A stretch of DNA of 64,000 bases from Lepidostoma basale (GCA_022606425.2 JAHDVF020001251.1:1288501-1352500); one strand, 5' to 3'; numbered from the stretch's first letter, positions 9,100 through 19,910 are shown. Translations and numbers: made by a program. The notes: generated by a model not told the origin, from the letters alone.

Positions 9100-9545
9100 T
9101 CACTTTGCTGCTGATTTTCATGTCAGAGTTTTTCCAAATTGAATTCTCCAAGCATCCTGAAATGACCGCAGTCTTGTTTAGTTGATTTCACACGGTAGAT
9201 CCGTTTTCCCATACAAGTCCACCCCCAGATATCTAAATTTTTCCACCTGTTCCACTGAAACACCCCCCACACACACGCTACATCCCACCTGAGCTCGAGA
9301 GAATACCATACTCTTGGTCTTTGCTACTTATGTGATTTTAATACTGATATTTGACTAGCAAGATGGAATGCGTTCAAAAGTATTTGCAGGTTTTTCTCTG
9401 TCTCGGCAAATATGACAGCGTCGTCCGCATAATAGCGTCGTCTTCTCACCCAGTCGGTATCCAGTATCTTAATTTCCTCCACAATCCCATCCATTAGGAG
9501 GTTGAAAGATCTTTCGTAATATTTCGTAATAACGCCAAGATTTTT
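9100..9545 (-). mobile_element. RTE-like LINE-H2 fragment with YADD box
   Basis: Minus-strand translation gives YYADDAVIFAETEKNLQILL, the reverse-transcriptase catalytic motif C region, then the KTKSMVFSRAQ and VEKFRYLGVDLYGKTDL-type segment in a second frame. It is broken by stops and frameshifts and joined head-on to LINE-C' at 9545. Confidence 0.75.
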
Positions 9546-10225
9546 CGTAATATTCCGGTGCTGAAGCTGCTGTATAACTCTCTGGTGAGAAGTCGGTTGG
9601 AGTTTAGTTCCATTATCTGGGCGCCGCATGAGGTTCGATATTCCCTGATGGTGGAGAGGGTGCGGAAAAAATTTCTGCGATACCTCTATCTTAGGGAGTA
9701 TGGATATTACCCGTGGCTCTTTCCATCTGATTTTTTGCTAGGGATGCTAGGCTACCAGTCACTCGAGAGGAGACGAGACATTCACTTGGGTGTCCATTTC
9801 TTTCGACTGATAGGCGGTTGTATACACATCTCAGAAATCCTGAGTGATGTAGGTCTGTTCGTCCCTGATAATTATCTTCGACAAAGGGGCCATAGATTGT
9901 TTTATCTCCCACGATGCAGAACCAACCTGCCAATGGTTATGCCGGTAGGTAGAGTATTATCTTTGCTTTATCGTATCACCTCGGAGTTTGACATATTTTG
10001 TGATAGTTTGGCTCATCTGAGGGAAGTACTATCTTTATTATAATTGTATGGTATATTTATCTTATTAATTTGTCATGCATCTTATGTTTCTCGCTCTTTT
10101 TATTAATCTATTATGTATTACTTATTATTGTGTATCTCTAACTTGTATCTTTAGTGTATTGGAAAAAATTCTGTAATGCTTTAGATATGTTTAAAATAAA
10201 TAAATGAAATAAAAATAAATGAAAA
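9545..10225 (+). mobile_element. LINE-C' fragment (RT polyprotein C-terminus)
   Basis: An open segment of about 160 residues begins LLYNSLVRSRLEFSSIIWAP, the region downstream of the RT domain in Jockey/CR1-type LINEs. It ends with CRTNLPMVMPVGRV...SEFDIF. The UTR ends with aataaatgaaa repeats. This is the longest C-family coding remnant here. 5'-truncated, so no enzyme activity is expected. Confidence 0.82.
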
Positions 10226-10300
10226 GCAGCGCCCTTGGGAATGTTGATTCGTAAAAACGGCGCTCTATAAATCATAATGAAATGACCCCAAAGCTAACGT
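10226..10300 (+). mobile_element. LINE-L 3' tail remnant
   Basis: The conserved pair gcgccc ... ggcgctctataaatc, diagnostic of LINE-L 3' ends in this window. Confidence 0.6.
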
Positions 10301-10502
10301 ATTTTTCGGGTACAATGATGGAACTTTCCATCTCTCTGCATTATTCTACCTGCCGTTGGATTACGAGTAAGTTAAATTGAATAAACCTTGCGTTGGGCAT
10401 AGCAAAAATTCCCGTAGGCAATCTGGCCAATCAGTTAATTGCCTTGTCACTGGTGATGTTCTACATTTAAAAATAAAAATTCAGCCGGTTCGCACTTTTT
10501 TT

Positions 10503-10735
10503 ACACCTAGCTAACTAAACATAACGCCGTCTCCCCGAAGGTGTAGGTTGAAATAATGGACTTCCACACTTATTTTCCTGATATATCTCTCGATTCTTCA
10601 ACATTCATACATCGTGTCATGCACGCACGTCGATTTCTCCGACTCGACCGATATTAAATATTTGATTTATTTGATCGTGCCACGTTTTCCTCGGTATTCC
10701 TCGGTATTATAATACTTTCATGGAAATTCGGTATC
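10503..10735 (-). mobile_element. LINE-A 3' fragment
   Basis: Reverse complement of the SAYP / RACMTRCMNV / GRPRKTW-coding end with its TTAG-type tail. A short plus-strand LINE-A end (about 10733-10767) abuts it. The flanking ttttttac-ctagc sequences on both sides look like a target duplication. Confidence 0.7.
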
Positions 10736-10894
10736 AGGGAAACGGTATGACGATTGGTTAGTTTTTTACCTAGCCCCTTGCAATAATAGCCTTTATATAT
10801 CAGGAATTTAAACATTGTTGTGGAAAAAAAAGTGTTTTATTTGTAAATAAGTCGTCATTATTGAATACTATATCTATTGAATATTATACATAAG

Positions 10895-10985
10895 CATCAG
10901 GCATGCGATAGAGTCGGGTGGAGAAGGTTCCTTGAGGCCCTATGCACCACGGAGGTGTGACAGGACAAAATGAAGAAGAAGAAGA
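10895..10985 (+). mobile_element. RTE-like LINE C-terminal scrap
   Basis: Encodes DRVGWRRFLEALCTTEV then a short tail with gaagaagaaga. Type uncertain. Confidence 0.45.
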
Positions 10986-11215
10986 TAGTGTTAGCTATAG
11001 TATAGATTTCAGATCTGAGCTGGAAACCCATCTTTTTCATATTTCATATCCAATTTAAAACTTGCATATTCATTATTTATTATAATCGATCGCGAATATC
11101 AATCAGATGCATCAATCATTTAAAACACGTCTTAATGCGCCCTTGAGGTGATAACATCACAAAAACGGCGCTTTAAAAGTTAGCATATTATTATTATTAT
11201 TATTATTATTATGAT
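10986..11215 (+). mobile_element. LINE-L 3' end with (ATT)n tail
   Basis: Encodes SELETHLFHISYPI and a stop, the C-terminus also seen at 37990-38037. The UTR pair gcgccc...ggcgctttaaaag and an (ATT)n tail follow. Confidence 0.75.
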
Positions 11216-11234
11216 AATCAAATGACTTTACTGA

Positions 11235-11513
11235 AATCCCTTGATGGAATTTCATTTTAAATAATAATTAAATAAAACGATGTTTTTTAACTACTTCCAC
11301 TTTTGTCTTTATTTAGACAGCGACCGGTTTCGCCAGGCTCGCTGGCATCGACAGACTGGTAACACTATTGTAAACTTAGTCCTTTATATACATACAGATC
11401 AGAGGTGGTAAACATGATTCTATACAAAAATAATTTTTAAATATTTATGTAAAATTTTTCTGAATTTAACTATTGGTATTACAGGTATGTATAAAACATC
11501 GTTTTATTTAATT
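11235..11513. repeat. Foldback D2, incomplete
   Basis: Left arm with the accggtttcgccaggctcgc segment (11320-11350). The right arm keeps only its terminal acatcgttttatttaatta part. The hammerhead-like core is present only in the left arm (minus strand, CTGTCGA form). Confidence 0.7.
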
Positions 11514-12210
11514 ATTATTATTATTATTATTAACGTCGTGTTTCTCAACAAAAAAATCATATTTCATTGAATGTTTTATGTTATGTTACGACAGAAGTTG
11601 CATCACCAAAGGGATGTTCGTTCTGCAGCATTTCATAAGGGTTGGAAATAATTTAGAATTGCCGGTGTATGTATAAGATTATTGGCCGTTTTTTTTTTGT
11701 ATGTATAAGATTATTGGCCGGTTCGCCGGAACCGGTTCCTTTCCTCGGTGGGACATTTCTTGGCATTACCATTGTTCCCTCGTCTTGAACAATAAGAGAT
11801 ACCGCTTTTTCGCCATCAGTCGCGAGATGTCTCTATCTTGCATGGTAGCTGAGAATCTCATTCTTTGGCATGGAAACAATTAAGATTAAACGGAGAGATC
11901 GTATCTCTTGTTCTCGCGGCATTTCGGAAGCCACTATTCAGAAAGGTGTTGGATCAGACTGTTAAATTTATGTTTTTTTTTCTTCACGCATGGGGAACTC
12001 GAGTATCCAACTGTAGGATTTATTTATTCTATTAATTGGCGTGGGGCCATTGTAAATAATCACAAAACAATCCATTACGCTGTTTCCCCGAACTAGAAGG
12101 CAGAGAAAGCGGTCCGCCGCACAACTCTATCCAGACAAACCTATTTAGCTTCCTCTAGATTCATACAATGTTAAATAATGAAAACAAAAAAATATATACA
12201 ATTTTTTTTT
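11514..12210. other. No recognised feature
   Basis: Includes a short ATT run, and gtatgtataagattattggccg repeated in tandem at 11668 and 11700. No gene motif. Confidence 0.4.
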
Positions 12211-12376
12211 ATTATTATGTATTTAGTGTGCTTCCACTTGTGTTCATGTTTGACCGGTTTTGGCAGCCTGCTGCCATCTTCTGGTGACCAGAATACCAGA
12301 AGATGGCAGCAAGCTGCCGAAACCGGTCGACGTTAAACACAAGTGGAAGCACACAAAATAGGTACATAATAATAAA
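12211..12376. repeat. Foldback D5 with hammerhead-like core
   Basis: Inverted arms around 12290. The right arm reads CAGAAGA (U4 changed to A), a perfect 6-bp stem II ggcagc/gctgcc, GAAA and the palindrome ACCGGT then C. The left arm's GAAA is also mutated. Likely inactive. Confidence 0.7.
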
Positions 12377-12454
12377 GAAAGTTTGTAAAAAAAATTTTTT
12401 TTCGTTATTTAAAATAAACTTCTACCAAGAAATTTCAATTTAAACATTAATTAT

Positions 12455-12530
12455 TTCATACAATGGTATTCTAATACATGAAAGCGAAGCACGGAACTGA
12501 CAAAAGAAGGATTAAAATTGAATAAATTCA
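12455..12530 (+). mobile_element. LINE-A scrap
   Basis: Encodes a decayed NGIL.HESEARN.QKKD segment matching the VHNGILLPTLMYGSEAWNWQ region of A2. Confidence 0.6.
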
Positions 12531-12629
12531 TAATAAATATAATCAAATACTGCATCAATCGAGACACGACGAAGAAATTAACAAGTTTTTTAACGCATCA
12601 GTGGGAATATTTCTTGCTTTGAGCTGCCT

Positions 12630-12936
12630 TAGATCAAAAAAGTATGGCATCAGCTTATATATCTGAACTCTGCATTAACGAGGACATACTGCCAGACAGT
12701 CTACATTGCGATCAGCTAAGTCTTCTCGTAGATTACCTGTGCTAAAACGTTGTCCTAGCACAGACTTTGGCGACCGAGCCTTAACGGTAGCCGGCCCTTC
12801 AGCCTGGAACAATCTTCCAGCAGACCATAAGTGCATTGAGACTCAAAACGCACCTTTTTAAATTATAATTTCCTGATAGGAAGGGCTGATCGATAAACCC
12901 CCCCTCGCCCTCTTTCGGAGGGACACTCCGGGCCAT
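12630..12936 (+). mobile_element. LINE-L C-terminal fragment, interrupted
   Basis: Decayed coding for ISELCI..., ...FGDRA-type CR1/L2 C-terminus and ALRLKTHLFKL. The 3' UTR (ccctctttcggagggacac) is cut by an antisense LINE-C' insertion and resumes at 13190. Confidence 0.65.
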
Positions 12937-13188
12937 TTTCATTTTCATTTATTTTAATAAAAATTATAAACATTACAGATATATTTCCAGATCGTTTGCA
13001 ATTACATTATGAGAATTTAAAATAGAAGCATAAAAAATAAAAATAAGCTTAAGAATTAGAAAGAATTATAGAATTGATATTGCATCCCTGAGGCAACTCA
13101 CACTATCACGAAATATGTCGACCTCCGAGGCGACCCGATTAAGCAATAAGATTGCCCTACCCACAGGCATAACCATAACCATACATTT
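12937..13188 (-). mobile_element. LINE-C' 3' end inserted in LINE-L
   Basis: Reverse complement: the aataaatgaaaatg tail is at the left, then the UTR, then coding for the ASEVDIFRDSVSCLRDAIS-like C-terminus. Confidence 0.7.
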
Positions 13189-13450
13189 AACCCCATCATA
13201 AAACAAACTACCAAATCACATTCCAACAATGTTTCCTACAGACGTAAGAGGAATAGCCAGTAGAGCTGAACCTCTGTAAGCCAGAAGATCCAAGTCCATG
13301 TCCAAGTCCTACGTTAGGTGCAGCCCTCATACTAAATATTTTTTTTTTACTAGTTCATAAAACGGAACATCTTCTACAGCGCCCTTGAGATGAGTAATTC
13401 ATAAAAATGGCGCTCTATAAATTATCCAATTTATCATTATTATATTATTT
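13189..13450 (+). mobile_element. LINE-L 3' UTR and tail, continued
   Basis: Matches the reverse complement of 16665-16835 and 17810-17960. Ends with the gcgcccttgagatgag ... ggcgctctataaatta pair, which can form a stem, and an ATT-rich tail. Confidence 0.7.
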
Positions 13451-13860
13451 TTAGTAATATATTTTTCTTACATCTAGACCAATCGAAAGATTTTCTTTCA
13501 TTGCTCTGCAGTATACAATTTTCTGTCGATACTAAGAAATTTCAAATAATAAAAGCGAGGTCTGATTGAAAACGCGATATTCTCGTCTGGTATCCGCGGT
13601 GGGGGTTTCTGCTTCTTCAGAAATACAGAGATGAGTAGATAATTAAATTTATATGCGGCTTCTTCAGTTGGTTTGAGTACATCAATCGGAATAAGATTCC
13701 CAGCCATGGGTCGACTACTCTGCGTATTTTTATCTGATTATAATATTAACCGGTTGAACTCCGTTGGCGCCGTATTTGCGACAATCCATTTTTTTTATAT
13801 CTCATCCCATGCTTGTGACGATATTAAGATAATAAAATAATTTCTTTATATTCGCCTTCA
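13451..13860. other. No recognised feature
   Basis: The minus-strand open frame at 13498-13707 shows no known motif. No repeat copy recognised. Confidence 0.4.
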
Positions 13861-14165
13861 TATTTGAATAAATAAAGTTATACTTTGTTAAAAAAAAAGA
13901 TGATGTACCAATAGGCATCGGGAGATGCCTATTGGTGGCGATGAGGTTCGCAACCCATCACACCGCGTCTCCCGCGGGGCGAAAAGAGAAGGATGGAGTG
14001 CCGCATCAGTAAAAATGTGACAGTTCATTTTTTCTGCCTACCCTTTCGGGGAGACGGCGTGATGGTTAGTTAGTTAGTTAGTTTACTTTGTTAACACTTT
14101 TTATTTTTACTGAATTCAGACATGTTTCGGTTACAAGTAACCTTTATCAATGTATACAATTTTAA
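13861..14165 (-). repeat. PLE-type element with decayed hammerhead, split by SINE-B
   Basis: Minus strand at 14115-14155 reads TTGATAA (two changes from CUGAUGA), stem II GGTTAC/GTAACC, GAAAC, ATGTC. The copy is interrupted at 13892 by B2. Confidence 0.6.
13892..14093 (+). mobile_element. SINE-B copy B2, 5'-truncated, with target duplication
   Basis: Flanked by the perfect 11-bp repeat TACTTTGTTAA (13881-13891 and 14094-14104). Carries gatgaggttcgcaacccatc, the block shared with LINE-A and four TTAG units. Confidence 0.9.
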
Positions 14166-14223
14166 GACAAATAAAAATTGCGGTCACTTTTATACTAAAT
14201 GGAGATCGAGTTATGTATAAAAG

Positions 14224-14335
14224 TGGAAGGGGTATAATTAGGATTGAGGAGAGGGGAGTTGTAACGGGAACATATCGAGTGGAAGGGGTATAATTAGGAT
14301 TGAGGAGAGGGGAGATGTAACGGGAACGTATCGAG
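14224..14335 (+). repeat. Tandem duplication of a 56-bp unit
   Basis: Two adjacent copies of tggaaggggtataattagga... differ at only a few bases. Unrelated in sequence to the satellite at 6566. Confidence 0.9.
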
Positions 14336-14406
14336 CATGGGAATTGAATTTAAATTTAATTGGTTATTTATTACATTTTGATGAAGATGATGCTGATGAT
14401 AACATA

Positions 14407-14470
14407 TTAACTAAACATCACGCCGTTCACGTAGGGGGAAAGGATGGACCGCCAAACTATCCTGACAAAA
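14407..14470 (-). mobile_element. LINE-A 3' scrap
   Basis: Reverse complement of the terminal block (catcacgccgt ... ggatggaccgcca) and the start of the Q-D-R region. Confidence 0.6.
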
Positions 14471-14960
14471 CTTTCGTTCGTACTCTGCTAACTAACTACC
14501 CTGTACGAGTATTCTGCTTAATCCAATTATATGAGATCAAAGTAAAATAAAATAAAAATATTTTAATTAAAAACGTATACCAGAATTGCAACAGTAATGC
14601 AAGAATAATAAACGGTATTAACTGCATTACGAATCAACGTAAAATCTTTTCTGAAATTGCATAATACTTTAAAAGGTAATAAGCTTTGCTCTTTTAAATA
14701 GAAAATAAAAATCTGCGAAACAAGTCGCCGGCCGGCTGAAAGGACTACCGCAAACGGGAAGAAAAGGGGAAAAATAAGCCATAAATGAATTAATCCTGGA
14801 GTCCTGGTAGCAGGGGTGGAAATATTGCATTGCGGGAATTTATAAGAATAAATCAGAGAGCGAAAATGTTCATTTATAAGGTTAAAACATTATACCCAAC
14901 CTGTGTAAGCATAAAACACGGTTAATAGGTTTAAAAAATTAATGTTCCTCTTCTTCTTAT
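14471..14960. other. No recognised feature
   Basis: AT-rich. No recognisable domain or repeat copy. Confidence 0.4.
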
Positions 14961-15455
14961 CTTTAGTTTAAGTCGTATGACCTGTTTGTGACGGTGGGCT
15001 GTCCTGGGATGATGATGTCCAGCCATCTCTCCATATTTTTAGCGGCCTTCCTGGTAGTCTCTTTGCCGCTTATCTTTAACATTTTTTTCGAATCTACAAG
15101 ATATGCGTACGTCCTATAATGACATATGGAATGAACATAAAGTCTCCCAAGAACCACAGAAATGAAGACTCTCCGATCCGTTGCGGGAACGACACTCCCG
15201 AGACAGAATAAGAAATTCTGAAATAAGAAAGATCTGCAATGTAGAAAATGTTGTGCGATGGGGAAGACTGAGAAGACGCTACTGGGGAGATCATGTGGAA
15301 AGAGCATGTTCTGAAAGAGTGATAAATATAGCCGCAAATAAAGTACCAACAGGAAATCGACCTGCAGGAAGACCACCTAAAAGATGGCGAGACAGTTGGA
15401 CATCTGCATCCCAGGAACAGACTCCGAGAAATAACAGGACACAGTCCTAAATAAA
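14960..15455 (+). mobile_element. RTE-like LINE-H2 C-terminal fragment
   Basis: Encodes RDRIRNSEIRKICNVENVVR, then RRYWGDHVERA and GRPPKRWRDSWTSASQEQ, with frameshifts. The first part (to about 15090) is strongly decayed. Faces the H2 fragment at 15475. Confidence 0.75.
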
Positions 15456-15474
15456 GCGGAAAAAGAAGAACAAT

Positions 15475-15800
15475 TTTTGCAATTCTTGTATTCTCCATGC
15501 GGTCCGCGTGGTCTCTTCAAAAGCGCCTTCTGCTTCTTCCCCATCTCACTATGTCCTCAACACCACAGACAGACCTTATCGTTTCATTTCTGATCCGATC
15601 TCTGAGGGTTTTGCCTGCGATGAAGCGTAGGGTTCGCATTTATGCTACTCTAAGAAGGTTCTTAGTACTATTGGTATCGGCTCTGACCTCTATTCCATAC
15701 GTCATGATGGAGCGAACGCATGCCTTGTATATCTTGACTTTACTTTCGGTTAGCATGTATTTGTTCCTCCATATGGTGTCGCGTAAGCTGATTAATTTAA
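15475..15800 (-). mobile_element. RTE-like LINE-H2 C-terminal fragment
   Basis: Minus-strand translation gives SLRDTIWRNKYMLTESKVKI, YKACVRSIMTYGIE, RDRIRNETIRSVCGVEDIVR and RDHADRM. Tail-to-tail with the 14960-15455 fragment; together they form an imperfect inverted pair. Confidence 0.78.
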
Positions 15801-15827
15801 AATTTCATTGTGGAATTTCATTATAAA

Positions 15828-16067
15828 TTACTAACTAACGATCACGCTGTCTCCCCGAAGTGGTAGGCAGAAAGAATGGACTGCCACACTTTTCTTTCTA
15901 GATATAGGTACTTCTCTTGCTTTCTCAACATGCATACATCGTGTCATGCACGCGTGTCGATTACTCTTACTCACGTGGCCGACATTCAATATTTTATTTA
16001 TTTAATCATGCCACATTTTCCACTTTTTTTTAACATTCTTTCTTCATTCATTCTTGCCATATAGATT
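15828..16067 (-). mobile_element. LINE-A 3' fragment
   Basis: Reverse complement of the SAYPxGETA end through the MERMNE-coding region. Decayed, with TTAG tail remnants at its left. Confidence 0.8.
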
Positions 16068-16133
16068 TAGTACGTTAATTTAAAGAATAAAATAAGTCAC
16101 AGTTCTTATTTTGTTTTACTTATAGGAAGCGTT
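16067..16133 (+). repeat. Direct repeat, left copy
   Basis: tttagtacgttaatttaaag ... ataggaagcgtt recurs at 16839-16908 with few differences. The two flank the LINE-A copy and a LINE-L piece. Confidence 0.85.
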
Positions 16134-16602
16134 AGTGCCAACCCTCATGTATGGAAGTGAAGCTTGGAGCTAGCAAAAGAAGGATAAACGCCGTAGAAAT
16201 GAGAACACTAAGAAGAATGTGCGGGAAAACGTTGTATGATAGAATACTGAACGATGAAATAAGAAAAAAAAAGTAAGGCAGATGACTGCATCATGGATAA
16301 AATTAAAAAAGGATCCTTAAGATGGTTTGGACATATGGAACGAATGAATGAGAGTAGAATGGTTAAAAAGTTGTACACAAGCAGCGTGAGTGGAAAAAGA
16401 AGCCGAAGACGACCGAGGAAAACATGGCATGACCAAATTATTCAATTACTAAAAGGCGGTCACGTTCGAAGTCGGAATAATCGACGTGCGTGCATGGTAC
16501 GATGTATGAATGTAGAGGAAGCCCGAGAGGTATGCCAGGACGGAGCATTGTGGCGATTTATCCCCTCTGCCTATCCCTCCGGGGAAATGGCGTGATGGTT
16601 AG
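16134..16602 (+). mobile_element. LINE-A C-terminal fragment
   Basis: Encodes LVPTLMYGSEA, INAVEMRTLRRMCGKTLYDR, then IKKGSLRWFGHMERMNESRM, SSVSGKRSRRRPRKTWHDQI, RNNRRACMVRCMNVEEAREV and the end SAYPSGEMA. The first part is in other frames, so it is a pseudogene. Represents a diverged subfamily (LLKGGHVRSR). Confidence 0.88.
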
Positions 16603-16665
16603 TTAGCCACGTTTTCCTATTTTTTTTACCATTCCTTCTTCATTCATTCTTGCCATATATACTTG
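16603..16665 (-). mobile_element. LINE-A scrap
   Basis: ccacgttttcc and the caccattctttcttcattc-type block, the reverse complement of the GKMARMNEERMVKK / RKTW region, directly abutting the plus-strand copy. Confidence 0.55.
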
Positions 16666-16838
16666 GACTTGGACTTGGATCTTCTGGCTTACAGAGGTTC
16701 AGTTCATGTGGCTATTCCTCTTACGTCTGATGGGAACATTGTTGGAAGGTGATTTGGTGGGTTGTTAGTTTATTCGGGGGCATGATTTGTGTGGCCCGGA
16801 GTGTTCCTCTGAAGGAGAATCGATTTTGGGCGCTTGTT
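16666..16838 (-). mobile_element. LINE-L 3' UTR fragment
   Basis: Reverse complement of 12890-13310, including ggatcttctggcttacagag and cggagtgttcctctgaagg. Confidence 0.6.
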
Positions 16839-16908
16839 ATGTTTAGTACGTTAATTTAAAGGATAAAATAAGTCGCAGTTCTTTATTTTGTTTTATTTGT
16901 AGGAAGCG
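16839..16908 (+). repeat. Direct repeat, right copy
   Basis: Second copy of the sequence at 16067-16133. Confidence 0.85.
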
Positions 16909-17450
16909 TTGAGGTTAGTTCTTTCTCCTTTATGCACCACTATCTCACATAATCGATTGGTTATTCTCTCGTAAATTATTTATTAGCCTTCACAAACAAC
17001 CCCATAATCAAAAATTCCCATCGACAAGAACGGACGACCTCTTCCTTGTGAAACTGTCCCAGTTATGTGTATTGATTTTTCCTTTGGCTGGCAATACAAG
17101 AGGCTCGGGTAAAATATTAAAAGGGTAGAAGGACAATACTATACGTATACTGCAACTCGATAAATTCCTACCCCAACCCCTCTGTACGCTCTTGGGGTTG
17201 CTCACTCCATTTAGTTTTATTGGGTACATTTCTTTAATTCTTCCGTTCGCTTTGTTTCATCATTTAGCTTTCCCATGGTTATAAATAATGGTGTATTTGA
17301 AATGTTTTGTTTTCATATATATATATTCTGTTTTACAATCCTAGATATTGCTTTGCGGCAAGCCTAACATCTTTTGCTTCTTCCTGGGATGCTACTTGAG
17401 CATTTTATGTGATAGTTTTCCGTTGCTTTTGCATTTTTTCATACAACCAA
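16909..17450. other. No recognised feature
   Basis: Short open frames without motifs. A scrap of LINE-A (MAVHNGIL) lies at 17451-17489, just beyond. Confidence 0.4.
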
Positions 17451-17803
17451 GATGGCAGTACATAATGGAATTCTAGTGCTAACCCTTATAATAATAATAA
17501 ACTAACTAACTAACCATCACGCCGTCTCTCCGAAGGGCTAGGCAGAAAGAATGGACTGCCACACTTTTCTTTCCTGACATATTTCTCTCGCTTCCTAACA
17601 TTCATACATCGTGTCATGCACGCGTGTCGATTTCTCTGACTCCTCACATGGCTGACATTCAATATTTGATTTATTTGATCGTGCCTCGTTTTCCTCGGTC
17701 TTTCCTCTATTTCTGGTTCCATTTACATCATTAACATATAATTTTTTTACCATTCTTTCTTCATTCATTCTTTCCATATGTCCAAACCATCTTAATGATG
17801 CAC
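17451..17803 (-). mobile_element. LINE-A 3' fragment with an opposed scrap
   Basis: The main part (17502-17803, minus) covers the SAYP end back to GHMERMNEERM. A plus-strand scrap encoding MAVHNGILVLTLI precedes it. Stops and frameshifts present. Confidence 0.8.
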
Positions 17804-17809
17804 TTAAAT

Positions 17810-17990
17810 AAATTAGATAATATATATAGCGCAATTTTTATGAATTACTCATCTCAAGGGCGCTGTAGAAGATGCTCCGTTTTATCAACTAGATAATAAT
17901 AATAATAATAACAATGATAGCAATAATAATAAACATATTTAGTATGAGGGCTGCACCTGACGTAGTCGATCAGCCCTTTCTGTCAGGAAA
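17810..17990 (-). mobile_element. LINE-L 3' end
   Basis: Reverse complement of the gcgcccttgagatgag / gcgct 3' pair plus an aataata run and gtatgagggctgcacct. Confidence 0.65.
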
Positions 17991-18525
17991 TGTATGAAAG
18001 TGTAGCTTGGAGCTAACAAAATAAGATTGAAAGTAGGATAAATGCCATAGAAATGATATCACTGACAAGAATATGCGAAGTAAAATCTTCGAAGTAAATC
18101 GAGAAATATAAACGCAGAAGTGGAAAAAAAATCTGGCAAAATAAGTGGAATAAATGCAGTAGAAATGACATTTCTTAGACGAATGTGTAGAAAAACTGTG
18201 TACGATAGGGTGTCGAATGAAAATGTATAAAGTGAATGCGGTGCGAATGAAAGTACATATTATGAACAAAATAATGAAGAGATCATTATGATCGTTTGGA
18301 CACATGGAATGAATAAATGTAAAAAGAATAGAAAAAAGTATAGGTTAACGTTGTAAATGGAACTAGAAATAGACGAAGACCGAAGAAAACGTGGCACGAT
18401 CAAATAAATCAAATATTGAATGTCGGCCCCATGAGGGGTCAGAGAAATCGACGTGCGTGCATGATACGATGTTTGGATGTTGATGAAGCGATAGAAGTAT
18501 GCCAGTAAAGAAAAGTGTGGTTAGT
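17991..18525 (+). mobile_element. LINE-A C-terminal fragment, degenerate
   Basis: Many stops. Recognisable INAVEMTFLRRMC, DRVSNEN, GTRNRRRPKKTWHDQINQI and NRRACMIRC segments. A partly duplicated internal stretch (two AINAIEM-like blocks at 18030 and 18145) suggests a rearranged or double copy. Confidence 0.75.
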
Positions 18526-19184
18526 TTAAAAAATCGTTCATTCTTTCTATCTGCGTTAAATGAGATCAATTTTTGATACCAACTCATTTATACGATGAAT
18601 CGACTTCTGTTCTATTGAACATAATAGTTTTGAACTGCTTCTGTTCCGCAATTTGGTGCATTAATTTACTTATGGGCCTTTGTTATATTATAGTTGTAGG
18701 AAACATGGATTTAGTAATCTATTATCTTAAAAGTCTGTAATACGGCGATCAATACGCATTTAAAAGTATTTAGTGTTTGTTTTTATTCATTTTCAGAGAC
18801 GGGCTTCCGGCCGTATCAACATAAGATACACATTTTATGAGCTTTTTCAGACATTTCCTTAGTTAAATATATATAAGTTTATTCCGGTTTATGCCGACTT
18901 TCATTGTGCCCGATATATCTCCATTGAATCCCATTTTCGACATCACAATTCGAATCGTTGACAGGCAACTACGAGTAATGTACAATATGTCAGGCGTTGG
19001 CAACATTTTTTAAAATTCAAAATTTAAAGAATGGCAACGATAAAAAAATTTGTATGAAATAGACGTTGCGGGAAGAGTATTAATACCCGTTTACTGGACT
19101 GGTGATGGCTGGCGGGAATGGTATAAATACGTCTTTCAAGGACTCGGCGTTTACTGTTGGAAGTGTATTTTTTACACAATTGTA
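18526..19184. other. No recognised feature
   Basis: No motif or repeat copy seen. Confidence 0.4.
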
Positions 19185-19440
19185 GTGACATATTTTCAAC
19201 ACATTTTAAGCAGGCCGGAGAGATCAGGACAACCTTGAAAAGCTCATCATCGTGGGCAAAGTGGAGGGAAGGCGACCACAAGGACTTCCGAGTCGCTAGC
19301 CCGACCAAATCAGGGATTTGGTCGGGCTAGCGACTCGGAATGCTCTCATTTGCTGCAGCCTGGAGGCTGACGTGTGACAGGAGCGCGTGGCGTGCCATGA
19401 TCGAGTTTACAGGAGGGATCATGAGGAATACGATTTAGAA
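19185..19440 (+). mobile_element. RTE-like LINE-P C-terminal fragment
   Basis: Encodes DNLEKLIIVGKVEGRRPQGL, then PDQIRDLVGLATRNALICCS and, after a frameshift, AWRAMIEFTGG. The usual GRPPxRWxDQI motif is mutated to a stop (cgctag). Confidence 0.7.
19286..19340. repeat. Perfect 25-bp inverted repeat
   Basis: Arms 19286-19310 and 19316-19340 (ttccgagtcgctagcccgac and its complement, extended) around cagggat's first five bases. Lies within the LINE-P coding remnant. Confidence 0.9.
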
Positions 19441-19554
19441 CAAGAGAGTGACATGTTTTCAGCACATTTTTGAGCACACAAAACATGTTATAATTGTATT
19501 TTAATAAGACATTCTCAAAAGAACCCTTATGATGCAGGTTATCCATAAATGACA

Positions 19555-19910
19555 GAATGCTGGAACAAGTTGCGAAGTTAAGATATCTGGGAGTGGATCT
19601 GCTCAGTAAAAATGATCTTGAAATAATGGGACAAGTCAACAAGGCTTCGGCGGTATCAGGTTGTCTCAGGGATATCACATGGAAGAAAAAGTATATGAGA
19701 ACTGACAGTAAGGTCAGAATATACAAAACCTGCGTAAGGCCTATACTGACATTGACACTAGAGCAGATAGCACAAGACGAAGGCTAAAGTGCGGGTGGCA
19801 GAAATGCGGATGCAGAGGATGATAGCAGGAAAGACTCTTCGAGGTAGGGTGATGAACATGACTATCTGCGAAATCTGTTAGGTGGAAGGTATCGTAAGAT
19901 GGGACAAATA
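19555..19910 (+). mobile_element. RTE-like LINE-H2 fragment
   Basis: Encodes VAKLRYLGVDLLSKNDLEIM, SGCLRDITWKKKYMRTDSKV, RIYKTCVRPILT, then in other frames MRMQRMIAGKTLRGRV. This is the region between the RT domain and the C-terminus. Confidence 0.8.
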
